From the NCBI GenBank assembly GCA_017539825.1, contig JAFYCG010000065.1, forward strand, positions 1 to 36,547: 36,547 bases of DNA, given 5' to 3'. Positions 8,567 through 16,542 of this stretch are shown piece after piece. Below the pieces are notes generated by a model that saw nothing but the letters and a program-made list of their open reading frames with translations, searched no databases and was not told the origin of the DNA. The position numbers and the translations under genes were made by a program. Numbering within the stretch: position 1 is the stretch's first letter; every line of letters begins with the position of its first letter. The DNA comes from Solobacterium sp. (GTDB lineage: Bacteria > Bacillota_I > Bacilli_A > Erysipelotrichales > Erysipelotrichaceae).

Positions 8567-9781
8567 TCAGATTGTAAATGATGCCCCATGTACCAGCAGC
8601 CAGAAAAAATCAAGTCCGCAATACAAATGCCAGATCAGGAAGAATGCGGCGATAAAGGTATAGATACATTCTTTCTTATGATTTGAAAAATAAGATTGAA
8701 TACTGTTTTCTTTCCGATAGTCTTCATAAAAAATCTTTATATTTTTTAAGAACCAGGATAAGCTTACCAGAAATACAAGATAAATACAGAAGCTGTATCC
8801 CCATGACAGATTGCCATGATCCTTACGGAAACCTTCTTCATGGATAAACAGGAATTCCAGCAATCCGGATAACCATGTTAACCAGGAGATTCTGAAGAAT
8901 CTGTCTTTCACCAGTTGTTTCCTGTTCCAGATTAAAACGGTTAACGGGAAAGCAGCAGATTGTAATAAAGATATAACCGGATGTTTTGCACGTAAACGCA
9001 AAACATAGGCAATGGAAAAACCGATAGCACTGCCTGTAGAGGAAGCTTCTTCCGGCGGAAACAGCATCTTATACTCATAAATTAATATCACCAGTGACAA
9101 CAATACCGGTATTCCAAATGCAAACCAGTTCTTTATGCCTTTCCCTTTGGAATGAACAATATCCCCGATCATCACTGCCAACATAGCAGGTCCGAACGCA
9201 ACAATGAAGTTCGGCTTCATCATATTCACAATACAGAGCAATATTGTAAATAAAATGAAATCTTTGACATTGAATCGCTCCAGATACCGGTTAATCCAGT
9301 CATAATAAAATACAAATAACAGAATCGCCGCAAATCTCATGCCAGTATACGTTGTATTGTGCCATATGGTACCACATTGCAAGCCAAGATAGCGGAACTC
9401 ATTGATTTTCGGAAGATAGAACGGCATCACAAACATACAGACAAAGGCGAATACATGCAGAAAAAACTGATTTGTTTCAGGTGCAATTTTCCTCATCAAT
9501 AAATATGTCAGAAATGTTGTTCCAACCGTCATGAAGGAAATAAACACAGCTATGGTTTTATATCCCAGATGAAGTTTATTTACAATAAATCCATATGCCA
9601 GCTCAACAATACTATATCCTGATCCATTTACCCCGGAGGCAATATGATTCGGCAAATCTGAAAAATAGGTACCCAATGAGCTGGAATACATAATTGCCAT
9701 TCGATAATAATATATGCAGCATATTCCGAAAAACAGGATATATGCCAATCCGATTAAAACATTGCCTATATTTCTTTTCAT
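8567..9781 (-). CDS. Polytopic membrane protein, possible GT-C glycosyltransferase or polymerase
   Basis: The 404-residue protein has around ten predicted membrane helices. I do not recognise a named family. Directly after the first helix comes TYFSDLPNHIASG (about residues 38-50). An aspartate in this outer loop position is typical of GT-C-fold enzymes that use polyprenyl-linked sugars. The length and helix number also fit this fold, as well as some polysaccharide polymerases. It is the first gene of the minus-strand operon, preceded by a GGGG ribosome binding site and by the terminator of the phosphocholine operon. Context suggests a role in assembling or decorating the same polymer. The specific function is inference. 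Confidence 0.65.
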   Translation of the reverse strand: MKRNIGNVLIGLAYILFFGICCIYYYRMAIMYSSSLGTYFSDLPNHIASGVNGSGYSIVELAYGFIVNKLHLGYKTIAVFISFMTVGTTFLTYLLMRKIAPETNQFFLHVFAFVCMFVMPFYLPKINEFRYLGLQCGTIWHNTTYTGMRFAAILLFVFYYDWINRYLERFNVKDFILFTILLCIVNMMKPNFIVAFGPAMLAVMIGDIVHSKGKGIKNWFAFGIPVLLSLVILIYEYKMLFPPEEASSTGSAIGFSIAYVLRLRAKHPVISLLQSAAFPLTVLIWNRKQLVKDRFFRISWLTWLSGLLEFLFIHEEGFRKDHGNLSWGYSFCIYLVFLVSLSWFLKNIKIFYEDYRKENSIQSYFSNHKKECIYTFIAAFFLIWHLYCGLDFFWLLVHGASFTI

Positions 9782-9791
9782 TTTGTTTCCC

Positions 9792-9828
9792 CAATAAATA
9801 AAATATGCAGCTCGAAGAGCTACATATT
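9792..9828 (-). terminator. Rho-independent terminator of the phosphocholine operon
   Basis: On the minus strand a 12-bp stem with one G-T pair and a TTC loop (9802-9828) is followed by a T-rich tail. It lies just after the stop of the BCCT gene and before the next operon. It therefore separates the lic-type genes from the membrane-protein operon. Confidence 0.75.
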
Positions 9829-9839
9829 ATTATACATAA

Positions 9840-11354
9840 TTATTTGTTCAATTCCTTTAAATATTCTTTGGCATCCTGAATAAAGCTTGCGATAATCAGC
9901 ACAATAACCGCCGCTAACGGGAATGCCGCAATAATACTGACGGTTTGCAGGTTATTCATAGAGCCTTCGCTGAAAATCAATGCAATAGGTAACATAATTA
10001 ACAATATTGCCCAGAACAGCTTCATCCTCTTAGTTGCCTCATCTCCGTCTTTCAATTCCTTATAGCTGTATTGAGAAGCAACCAGTGTAATACTGTCAAA
10101 ACTTGTCGCATAGAAAGCAATCATGGAAATCACCAGGATCACCAGTACCAGCTGCCATGCAGGAAGATTCTGAATGATCGCAATAACCGTCTGATACAGA
10201 TCTCCGCCACAGGAATTGAAATATGCGATAACATCAAATGTGCCATGCATCTGCAAACCCAATCCGTAGTTTCCTAATATGATGAAGGAAATCAATGTAC
10301 TTGCCACACCGAAGATATATGTTCCCAGGATAACCTGTTTTACGGTTCTTCCTCTGGAGATGCTTCCCATAAAGAACGGAGAAGCAACTGCCCATACCAT
10401 CCAGTATGCCCAGAAGAAGATTGTCCAGTTCTGCGGAAAGAATGTCGTTCGTAATGCATCCGTCCATGTAGATAGAACGATAAAGTTCTGCATCATGTTT
10501 CCTAAAGCACTGAAACCTGTTTCAATGATATAGACCGGCTGTCCGCCGAAGATCAATACATACGCTAACAACAAGCCGAACATGTACATACACGCATTGG
10601 CAAGCCATGAAACACCTTCAATGCCTTTCAAAACCGCAATCGTATAAACTAAACAGATGATAACCAGGATTGCAATCGTCATAATCTTTGAACCCGGTAT
10701 ACCGACCAAGGTCGTAATAGCCAATGACAACAATGGTGTTGCCACAGAGAAGGTTGTGGCTGTACCGGCAATTAATGCGATAACTGCAAGAATATCAATC
10801 ATATGTCCCTGCCATTTATCTGTTTTATCTTTCAGAATGCTTCTGCAGGCTTCTGAATACTTCTGCTTGCTGCGGTTTCTGACATGTAACATAAATCCAA
10901 AGCATGCAGCTAATGTTGCATAGAAGCTCCATGGGATAAATCCCCAATGGAATAAAGGATATGTACTTGCCCAGTCCTGAATAGAACCCATCTCCAGAAT
11001 ATGCGGTTCCTGTGTATAGGAGATCCATTCACAGAAAGAATAGAACAAAATGTCTGCTGCAAGACCGCAGGTAAATACCATGGAACCCCAGGTAAAGAAA
11101 CCATACTTTGGTTTTTCGCCGGGTTCTCCGAGAGTGATCTGTCCGATCGGTGAAAAGGAAATCCATAAGGAGACAACCAATACACCCAGGCCAATGAGCA
11201 GATAATAAGTTCCGAATTCATCACCGAGAAAATTACGTATTGCGGATAAAGCACTTGTCGACCCTACAGGATTCACAATAAAGAATACACAAAGAATAAA
11301 GATACAAATAAACGGTATGATTGTCGTTGACGGGTCAATTTTCCTATTTTTCAT
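9840..11354 (-). CDS. BCCT family transporter (choline/betaine type)
   Basis: The 504-residue protein has about 12 transmembrane segments and the BCCT signature NWTIFFWAYWMVWAVASPF with the following SISRGRT (about residues 305-335). An earlier landmark is WGSMVFTCGLAADILFYSF (about 90-108). BCCT carriers take up trimethylammonium compounds such as choline, glycine betaine or carnitine, driven by ion gradients. The gene starts within the end of the cytidylyltransferase gene (11-base overlap) with a full AGGAGG site, so it belongs to the phosphocholine operon. The most natural role is choline uptake for that pathway, replacing the LicB permease of Haemophilus and pneumococcus. The exact substrate cannot be told from sequence. 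An osmoprotectant role alone would not explain the operon. Confidence 0.9.
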   Translation of the reverse strand: MKNRKIDPSTTIIPFICIFILCVFFIVNPVGSTSALSAIRNFLGDEFGTYYLLIGLGVLVVSLWISFSPIGQITLGEPGEKPKYGFFTWGSMVFTCGLAADILFYSFCEWISYTQEPHILEMGSIQDWASTYPLFHWGFIPWSFYATLAACFGFMLHVRNRSKQKYSEACRSILKDKTDKWQGHMIDILAVIALIAGTATTFSVATPLLSLAITTLVGIPGSKIMTIAILVIICLVYTIAVLKGIEGVSWLANACMYMFGLLLAYVLIFGGQPVYIIETGFSALGNMMQNFIVLSTWTDALRTTFFPQNWTIFFWAYWMVWAVASPFFMGSISRGRTVKQVILGTYIFGVASTLISFIILGNYGLGLQMHGTFDVIAYFNSCGGDLYQTVIAIIQNLPAWQLVLVILVISMIAFYATSFDSITLVASQYSYKELKDGDEATKRMKLFWAILLIMLPIALIFSEGSMNNLQTVSIIAAFPLAAVIVLIIASFIQDAKEYLKELNK

Positions 11355-12066
11355 TTTTCACCTCCTGATAACTCGGATCAATTTCGATCAATTCATCGAG
11401 ATTATCTATTTCGATAATGTCATCTTTGTTCATTTCATAAATTCCTAACTGGAAATCATCAAAGTGGCAGAACATAGCCACATCATCCCAGTAAATACTG
11501 TGGTTGCCTTTTTCTTCAAATTCATATTCCAGCCATTTTTTTAATTTACGGCCATCCTCTTTATTCCAGCGGGATATGCTGTATAGCTGCCATCCTCTTG
11601 TACCACCGGTTCTGGAACAGCTTTTCACGATGCCGTCTTCCACCTGCATTAACCATTCCTTTGTTTCCTGATCTGTCCATACAGCGTTATAACCGGATTT
11701 TTCAAATTCAGGTTTTAAAATATCCTGATTGTAGATAATCTGATCACCATCCAGGATGATGACATCTTCCAGATATTCTCTTGCTGCATACAATGATGCA
11801 ATGTTATTGCAGGTGTTGTAATCAGGATTCTCTACCAGGGTAATATCATTGTATTTTTCTTTTAATACCTCGAATTTCTCTTTCAGATATCCTGTCACAA
11901 CATATATTTCATGGATATGATTCGCATGCAATGCATCAATGACAGTATCAATCATCCTGACTCCATTGACTTTTACCAATGGTTTTGGGGTATGCAGAGT
12001 GACAGGATACATTCTGACTCCTGCTCCTGCCGCCATAATAATGGCTCTTTTGACTGTTGATGTCAT
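11344..12066 (-). CDS. licC: LicC-like CTP:phosphocholine cytidylyltransferase
   Basis: The 240-residue protein is a single nucleotidyltransferase domain. It shows the nucleotide loop AAGAGVRMYP (residues 12-21), the lysine of TPKPLVKVNG (Lys28), the metal site LDGDQ (Asp106/Asp108), IYWDDVAMF (191-199) and IIEIDNLDELIEID near the C terminus. These elements correspond to those of pneumococcal LicC as I remember it, including the terminal EID motif. The known reaction couples CTP and phosphocholine to give CDP-choline. The gene overlaps the fusion gene upstream by four bases and is preceded by GGAG. A second cytidylyltransferase domain is present in that fusion, so the two may be redundant or act on different amino-alcohol phosphates. 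Confidence 0.85.
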   Translation of the reverse strand: MTSTVKRAIIMAAGAGVRMYPVTLHTPKPLVKVNGVRMIDTVIDALHANHIHEIYVVTGYLKEKFEVLKEKYNDITLVENPDYNTCNNIASLYAAREYLEDVIILDGDQIIYNQDILKPEFEKSGYNAVWTDQETKEWLMQVEDGIVKSCSRTGGTRGWQLYSISRWNKEDGRKLKKWLEYEFEEKGNHSIYWDDVAMFCHFDDFQLGIYEMNKDDIIEIDNLDELIEIDPSYQEVKNEK

Positions 12067-13793
12067 AGCTTCTCCATTTCTTCCTTCGCTATTCTGTAGT
12101 ACTCCTTGCCGAAACGGTATTGCCTTAAGGAATATTCTCCGAACTCAACACCAAGATGCAGTTTATATTCACACCAGTTGCTCCATAACAGACCGCAGGC
12201 AGCTATGTAACAATAGATCTTAATACGGTTTTCTTTGGAACAATCTCCGTCAAAATACGCATCAATCAGTTTTTCAACATGTTCTCTGTCATACATTGCA
12301 TAGATACAGAACATCGCCAGATCCACATGAGGATCCTGCATGCCTGCATATTCCCAGTCAATCAGGCGGATATCTCTATCTGTGATCAGGAAGTTATCCG
12401 GTACGGCATCGATATGCGTCAGGCAGTATTCTTTTTCTATAGAATTGATATAAGACTGTAAAGACAAGACATTTTCTTTTGTTTTTTCATAATCTCTGTA
12501 TATCGACTTCTGTCCGTTCCATAAAGATTCATAGAAATCAATCAGGTCAAAGATTTTGAATTCATGATCAACACTGAGGTGCATCTGATGAAATTCCTTC
12601 AGCTTTTTCATACATTTCTTTACATCTTCTTCGTTAAATGGATCACATACTCTGGCATTATCAATATATTTTGTGATTTTGTAGCCGTTTTCCGGATTGA
12701 TATAGATAATGTCATCACATAATCCCTTATCATGAATAACAGAATAAACATCCGCTTCCTGCTTTCTGTTAATCAACTGTCCTGTTCCTTCACCAGGAAT
12801 ACGCATAATGTATTTCTGTTCCCTGCAGGTAAACATAAAGGACCGGTTTGTCATTCCTTTCTTCAACACTTCCACATTGACGATATCATCCGGTTCCGCA
12901 TGCAATGCCTGAGAAGCTACCAGAATTGCATCTCCCTTCAATTGTGAAGACTGGCTGTCCCATTCTCTCAACTGTTCATATGTATCGATTTCTGTTACTG
13001 TTGCAGAAGATACAACTCTTCCATAGACACACATCCTGTCTTCTACATACAATGCATCTTCCCAGAAAGCATTGTCATATCGCTCATCTGCATCCATTTT
13101 GGCCAATCGTTTCAAAAGACCGTTTTCTTCATGAATATAGGAGATACCGATCATCCGGTTGCCGCCCTTGTCGGAAAGAACCAGTTCCTGTTTGCGGTTC
13201 ACTCTGACACAGCTTTTCTTCGATATTTCATCACTGACCATGTACCAGGAATACATCTCATGTGTTCTGAACGGATTGTTTTCACAATACATATCTCCGG
13301 GAATCACATAACAGTGATTCAGATGTTTCTTTGTCAGAGCAAGAGAATGCAGATTGTTCTTATGGACATACTCCATATTCACAACCAGTTCCACACCGTA
13401 TTCATCCATCAGATACTCAAAGGATTCCTTCATGAATCCAACCACAATATATATTTCATGGATATTGACTTCATGAAGCTGCTGAATCATTCTTTCAATC
13501 AAAGGCTGTCCATTGACCTCTACAAGTGCTTTTGGTGTCTCGGAGTTGATCGGTATCATTCGCATTCCCATGCCTGCCGCAAGAATCACTGCCCTTTCCG
13601 GCCTGCATTTTTCCAGAAGCAATGTGCCCTTTTCTGTTAACTGCAGATGATCAACAAGCCCTTCTTCCTTTAATGTATTCAATGACTGATTGACTGTTCC
13701 GAGAGAATAACCGGAATCCACAACTAACTCTCTTTGATTTTTATATTCTTTTTTCGATAATATGTTCAATAAATCCAAAACCATTTTGTTCAT
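12063..13793 (-). CDS. Fusion: winged HTH + LicC-like nucleotidyltransferase + LicA-like choline kinase
   Basis: The 576-residue protein has three parts. Residues 1-62 form a MarR-like winged helix-turn-helix (NQRELVVDSGYSLGTVNQSL, a recognition helix, then EEGLVDHLQLTEKG). Residues 66-285 form a nucleotidyltransferase with LAAGMGMRMIP, ETPKALVEVNGQPL, YVIPGDMYCENN, NAFWEDALY and VTEIDTYEQL. Residues about 300-576 form a choline/aminoglycoside kinase fold with an ATP-binding MTNRSFMFTCREQKYIMRIP, the catalytic HIDAVPDN (460-467) and the metal-binding IDWEYAG (478-484). One chain could therefore phosphorylate choline and activate it as CDP-choline. The HTH suggests that the enzyme also binds DNA or senses pathway state. 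The domain order is clear, while a regulatory role is inference. It is the first gene of the operon, with an AAGGAG site. Confidence 0.88.
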   Translation of the reverse strand: MNKMVLDLLNILSKKEYKNQRELVVDSGYSLGTVNQSLNTLKEEGLVDHLQLTEKGTLLLEKCRPERAVILAAGMGMRMIPINSETPKALVEVNGQPLIERMIQQLHEVNIHEIYIVVGFMKESFEYLMDEYGVELVVNMEYVHKNNLHSLALTKKHLNHCYVIPGDMYCENNPFRTHEMYSWYMVSDEISKKSCVRVNRKQELVLSDKGGNRMIGISYIHEENGLLKRLAKMDADERYDNAFWEDALYVEDRMCVYGRVVSSATVTEIDTYEQLREWDSQSSQLKGDAILVASQALHAEPDDIVNVEVLKKGMTNRSFMFTCREQKYIMRIPGEGTGQLINRKQEADVYSVIHDKGLCDDIIYINPENGYKITKYIDNARVCDPFNEEDVKKCMKKLKEFHQMHLSVDHEFKIFDLIDFYESLWNGQKSIYRDYEKTKENVLSLQSYINSIEKEYCLTHIDAVPDNFLITDRDIRLIDWEYAGMQDPHVDLAMFCIYAMYDREHVEKLIDAYFDGDCSKENRIKIYCYIAACGLLWSNWCEYKLHLGVEFGEYSLRQYRFGKEYYRIAKEEMEKL

Positions 13794-13828
13794 GAAATAC
13801 TCCTTAAATAACTTTCGTGGACATACTT

Positions 13829-13834
13829 ATTATA
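13829..13834 (-). promoter_or_regulatory. Predicted -10 box of the phosphocholine operon
   Basis: A perfect TATAAT preceded by TG lies about 35 bases before the ATG of the HTH-LicC-LicA gene. Its untranslated leader would hold the AAGGAGT site at 13799-13806. The -35 region is weak, which could fit a regulated promoter. Confidence 0.45.
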
Positions 13835-13942
13835 CACCGATATCTACTAATGAAAAGAAAAAATTAAGAAAGATTTGCTTTTCATTGTTTTTAAATCAAT
13901 TCTATGCTAACTGTGATAAGATATTTATCGAAAAGGTGACCT

Positions 13943-15289
13943 GTGAAATATTTAAATAGTATCGTTTCAGATCAACAAGTAAAAAATATCAAGGAATGGA
14001 AATGGCTGATTGTTTTATCCGCCCTTTCTCTTTTATTTGGCTTTCATGCTTTCCTGGACATAGCTGTCATCATAGCTATGATTATTTGTCTTTTATTAAT
14101 GGACATTGAACAGCTGTTTTTCAGTTTTGTCCTGTTATATTTTTTTGAAGAAATACTATGTCTGGAAAACATCTATGGTATATCCATCGTTGTCATGACA
14201 CCGATTATCGCACTACGCCTGTTATGGCATATGTATAAAAACAGGATCATTCCAAAGAAAAAGGAATTTGTCATTTTCGGTTTCACCTGTTTCTCCGGTG
14301 TGATGTCCATTCTGTCTCACAACTTCGGAAAAGCGACACTGGTTGTTATTATGACCATCACTGTAGCTTTGCTGTTTAAGGTAATACTGCAGAAACAATC
14401 AAACTACATACGCATCCTGGATGGATTGGCAATAACCATTGCCATTGCTTCCACCGGAACCGTATTGTACGGATTTCTTCACAATAACTATCTGAATGAA
14501 AACAGAGGTGATCGTTTTATCCTTCGTTTCAATGGCGCATATGAGCCAAACTATACCGCATTATTCTGTAATCTCGGTATACTGGCCTCTTTCTCTTACA
14601 GAAAGAAAATGGGATATTTCTGGAGTGCCTATCTGATCCTGATCAATCTGATCGGCCTTTTATTAACAAGAAGTACGACAGGCCTTGGCGTATTTGTCAT
14701 TCTGTTGTTCATTATCACCATCAGAAATATCAATTACATTAAGAGAAACCTGAAGATCTTCCTGAAAGGCCAGGATCGGTTTAACACCTTAATCAATGCA
14801 TTCATTTTTGTACTGATCTTATTAGAACTTGCTGCAATTGTCTTCATCTTTGAATACAAGACAGGCTTTATATCCGGAAAACTGCTGATGATCATAGAAA
14901 GGGTAAGAAGCGGAAATATTTCCAGCGCTTCTTCGGGAAGACTGCCGATTATCCGTGCCTTCCTAAAAAGCCTGAATGAAGAAAATATTCTGATCAAGCT
15001 GTTTGGAAATGCCCCGCAATCCTTAAAGGTTTACAGTAAGTATTTCGCCGATTATAAATATGCGCATAATACCTATATTGACCTGATCTACTCATTCGGA
15101 TATATCGGCGGATCCGTCATATTCCTGTTATCCGTGTTTAAAACCGTAAAAGGCTATTTCCTGAACAAGAAGTTCAAAAGAAAAGAGAGAAAAGAATTTC
15201 TTCTTTTCTCCCGTCTGATTATTTTTATCAGTGGATTTATGTTGTCATTACATTGTGAGGTCATCACAATTATTCTGTTTCTTTTATAA
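13943..15289 (+). CDS. wzy: Wzy-type polysaccharide polymerase / O-antigen ligase-like protein
   Basis: The 448-residue protein has about 11-12 membrane helices. Family marks are FNGAYEPNYTALFCNLGIL (about residues 193-211), RSTTGLGVFVILL, and a large outer loop with SASSGRLPIIRAF (about 330-342). The loop closes with YAHNTYIDLIYSFGYIG, matching the HNxxLxxxxxxGxxG pattern of the Wzy_C/WaaL group. Such enzymes join lipid-linked repeat units outside the membrane. Translation starts at GTG, six bases after an AAGGTGA site; no better ATG lies nearby. It is the only plus-strand gene after position 3854, diverging from the phosphocholine operon. It ends two bases before the stop of the convergent CHAP gene, with no obvious terminator between. 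Confidence 0.82.
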   Translation: MKYLNSIVSDQQVKNIKEWKWLIVLSALSLLFGFHAFLDIAVIIAMIICLLLMDIEQLFFSFVLLYFFEEILCLENIYGISIVVMTPIIALRLLWHMYKNRIIPKKKEFVIFGFTCFSGVMSILSHNFGKATLVVIMTITVALLFKVILQKQSNYIRILDGLAITIAIASTGTVLYGFLHNNYLNENRGDRFILRFNGAYEPNYTALFCNLGILASFSYRKKMGYFWSAYLILINLIGLLLTRSTTGLGVFVILLFIITIRNINYIKRNLKIFLKGQDRFNTLINAFIFVLILLELAAIVFIFEYKTGFISGKLLMIIERVRSGNISSASSGRLPIIRAFLKSLNEENILIKLFGNAPQSLKVYSKYFADYKYAHNTYIDLIYSFGYIGGSVIFLLSVFKTVKGYFLNKKFKRKERKEFLLFSRLIIFISGFMLSLHCEVITIILFLL

Positions 15290-15291
15290 AA

Positions 15292-16434
15292 CTATTGGAA
15301 CATTCTCATCAAGAATGTCAGGCATTGTTCCTGGGTACATACCGAAGCAGGCTTGAATTTCTTCTTGTTGAATGTTCCTTTTGTTATGCCGTTTTCATAA
15401 GCCCAGATGACTGCATCCTTATAATAAGCATCCTCAGCCACATCAACAAACGGAATATCCGAGGAAACAGCCGGTGATCCTGCAGCCCTGTACAGGAATG
15501 TTACTGCATGTCCTCTGCTTAACAGCTCATCCGGTCTGAACAGGGTTTCTGTTGTGATGCCTTTTTCATATGCCCATAAAGCTGCTTTGTAAAAGCTGTC
15601 CTTTTCATTCACATCCGTAAAAAGATTTTCTTTCAAACGCGGTTCAGGACTTCCCATTTCATTATAGAGAAGCGTGATAAACTGTGCCCTGTTGCAATCA
15701 CCACCGGTTACCAGTTGTTCCGTACCTGCTACGTATGCCAGATTATTTTCTTCAGCCCATTTCAGGGATTCATCAAAATACGGTTCTGCTTCTTCTGCTG
15801 TTTCAATTACTTCTTCGCTATTCTCTGTTACAGATTCCTCTTCTGCAACATTTTCTTCCGTATTCTCTGCTTCAACTTCAGATTCTTCTGCCTCGGATAT
15901 TACTTCTGTTTCTTCCACAGGTTCTTCTTCCGGTGCAACGATCGTAATATAAACACCGGAATCTCCCCAGCGATTGCGCAAATCATTCCACGACCATTTT
16001 CTTTCTACCCTTTCACGATATTCACCATCGAGAATGATATTTCCTTCCGCAATGTATATTCCTTCATCATCTGCATTGACTACATATGCAACATGACTTT
16101 TCCATTCCATCAGACAGTTATCCGGAATTTCGATTCCTTCAGACCATTCAATAACCTGATATCCTGCATTTTCGGCTGATGTATGCCATGTTCCGCCGTT
16201 TCCCCATCCGGGAAGTTTGATTCCCAGCCTGTTGTAACATTCTTCCCATGCCTGCCATGTACAGTTCCCCGGATGATAAATCTCATTTCCGTCTTCATCA
16301 TATTCCACATAGGTATGCGGATAAGGATTGCCATCAGATGCAAAAACATGATGGATCCGATTTGGCAAAAGACCCATACATAGAAGACCGATTAAAAGAT
16401 AATATTTACAGAATTTCTTTAAATTTTCCATCAT
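15292..16434 (-). CDS. Secreted CHAP-domain cell-wall hydrolase with C-terminal SLH modules
   Basis: The 380-residue protein begins with a signal peptide (about 1-32, ending HHVFA). Residues about 38-165 form a CHAP amidase/endopeptidase domain with the catalytic Cys58 in HPGNCTWQAWE, His114 in SHVAYVV and Glu130 in IYIAEGN. CHAP enzymes cut peptidoglycan amide or peptide bonds. The usual Gly before the histidine is Ser here. A Glu-rich linker (168-217) leads to three SLH modules (about 219-380), which attach proteins to secondary wall polymers. The last module carries CTQEQ in place of the common TRAE/TRAQ motif. The start was chosen at two adjacent ATGs after GAAAGAAAG. A housekeeping wall-remodelling role is likely. 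It may trim peptidoglycan so that the large neighbouring proteins can be displayed. Confidence 0.85.
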   Translation of the reverse strand: MMENLKKFCKYYLLIGLLCMGLLPNRIHHVFASDGNPYPHTYVEYDEDGNEIYHPGNCTWQAWEECYNRLGIKLPGWGNGGTWHTSAENAGYQVIEWSEGIEIPDNCLMEWKSHVAYVVNADDEGIYIAEGNIILDGEYRERVERKWSWNDLRNRWGDSGVYITIVAPEEEPVEETEVISEAEESEVEAENTEENVAEEESVTENSEEVIETAEEAEPYFDESLKWAEENNLAYVAGTEQLVTGGDCNRAQFITLLYNEMGSPEPRLKENLFTDVNEKDSFYKAALWAYEKGITTETLFRPDELLSRGHAVTFLYRAAGSPAVSSDIPFVDVAEDAYYKDAVIWAYENGITKGTFNKKKFKPASVCTQEQCLTFLMRMFQ

Positions 16435-16454
16435 AATCTTTCTTTCTGATTAGA

Positions 16455-16483
16455 GTCTAACACATATAACCACAAAGAATCAA
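16455..16483 (-). promoter_or_regulatory. Possible promoter of the CHAP-SLH gene
   Basis: TTGATT and TTAGAC are separated by 17 bases on the minus strand, about 20 bases before the ATG. The -10 box is only a partial match. Confidence 0.3.
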
Positions 16484-16542
16484 TAAAGAATTCCGAATAT
16501 CCTTTTTTGTGTTTGTTTTTTGATTCATACATTGATCAAAAT

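Noticed and set aside
13131-13640. 169-residue open frame on the plus strand, opposite the HTH-LicC-LicA gene
   Set aside because: It is antisense to conserved catalytic motifs, has a low-complexity His/Phe/Leu-rich composition, and has no ribosome site or family resemblance.
15674-16179. Overlapping Ser- or Phe-rich open frames on the plus strand, opposite the CHAP-SLH gene
   Set aside because: They are produced by the reverse complement of Glu codon runs in the acidic linker.
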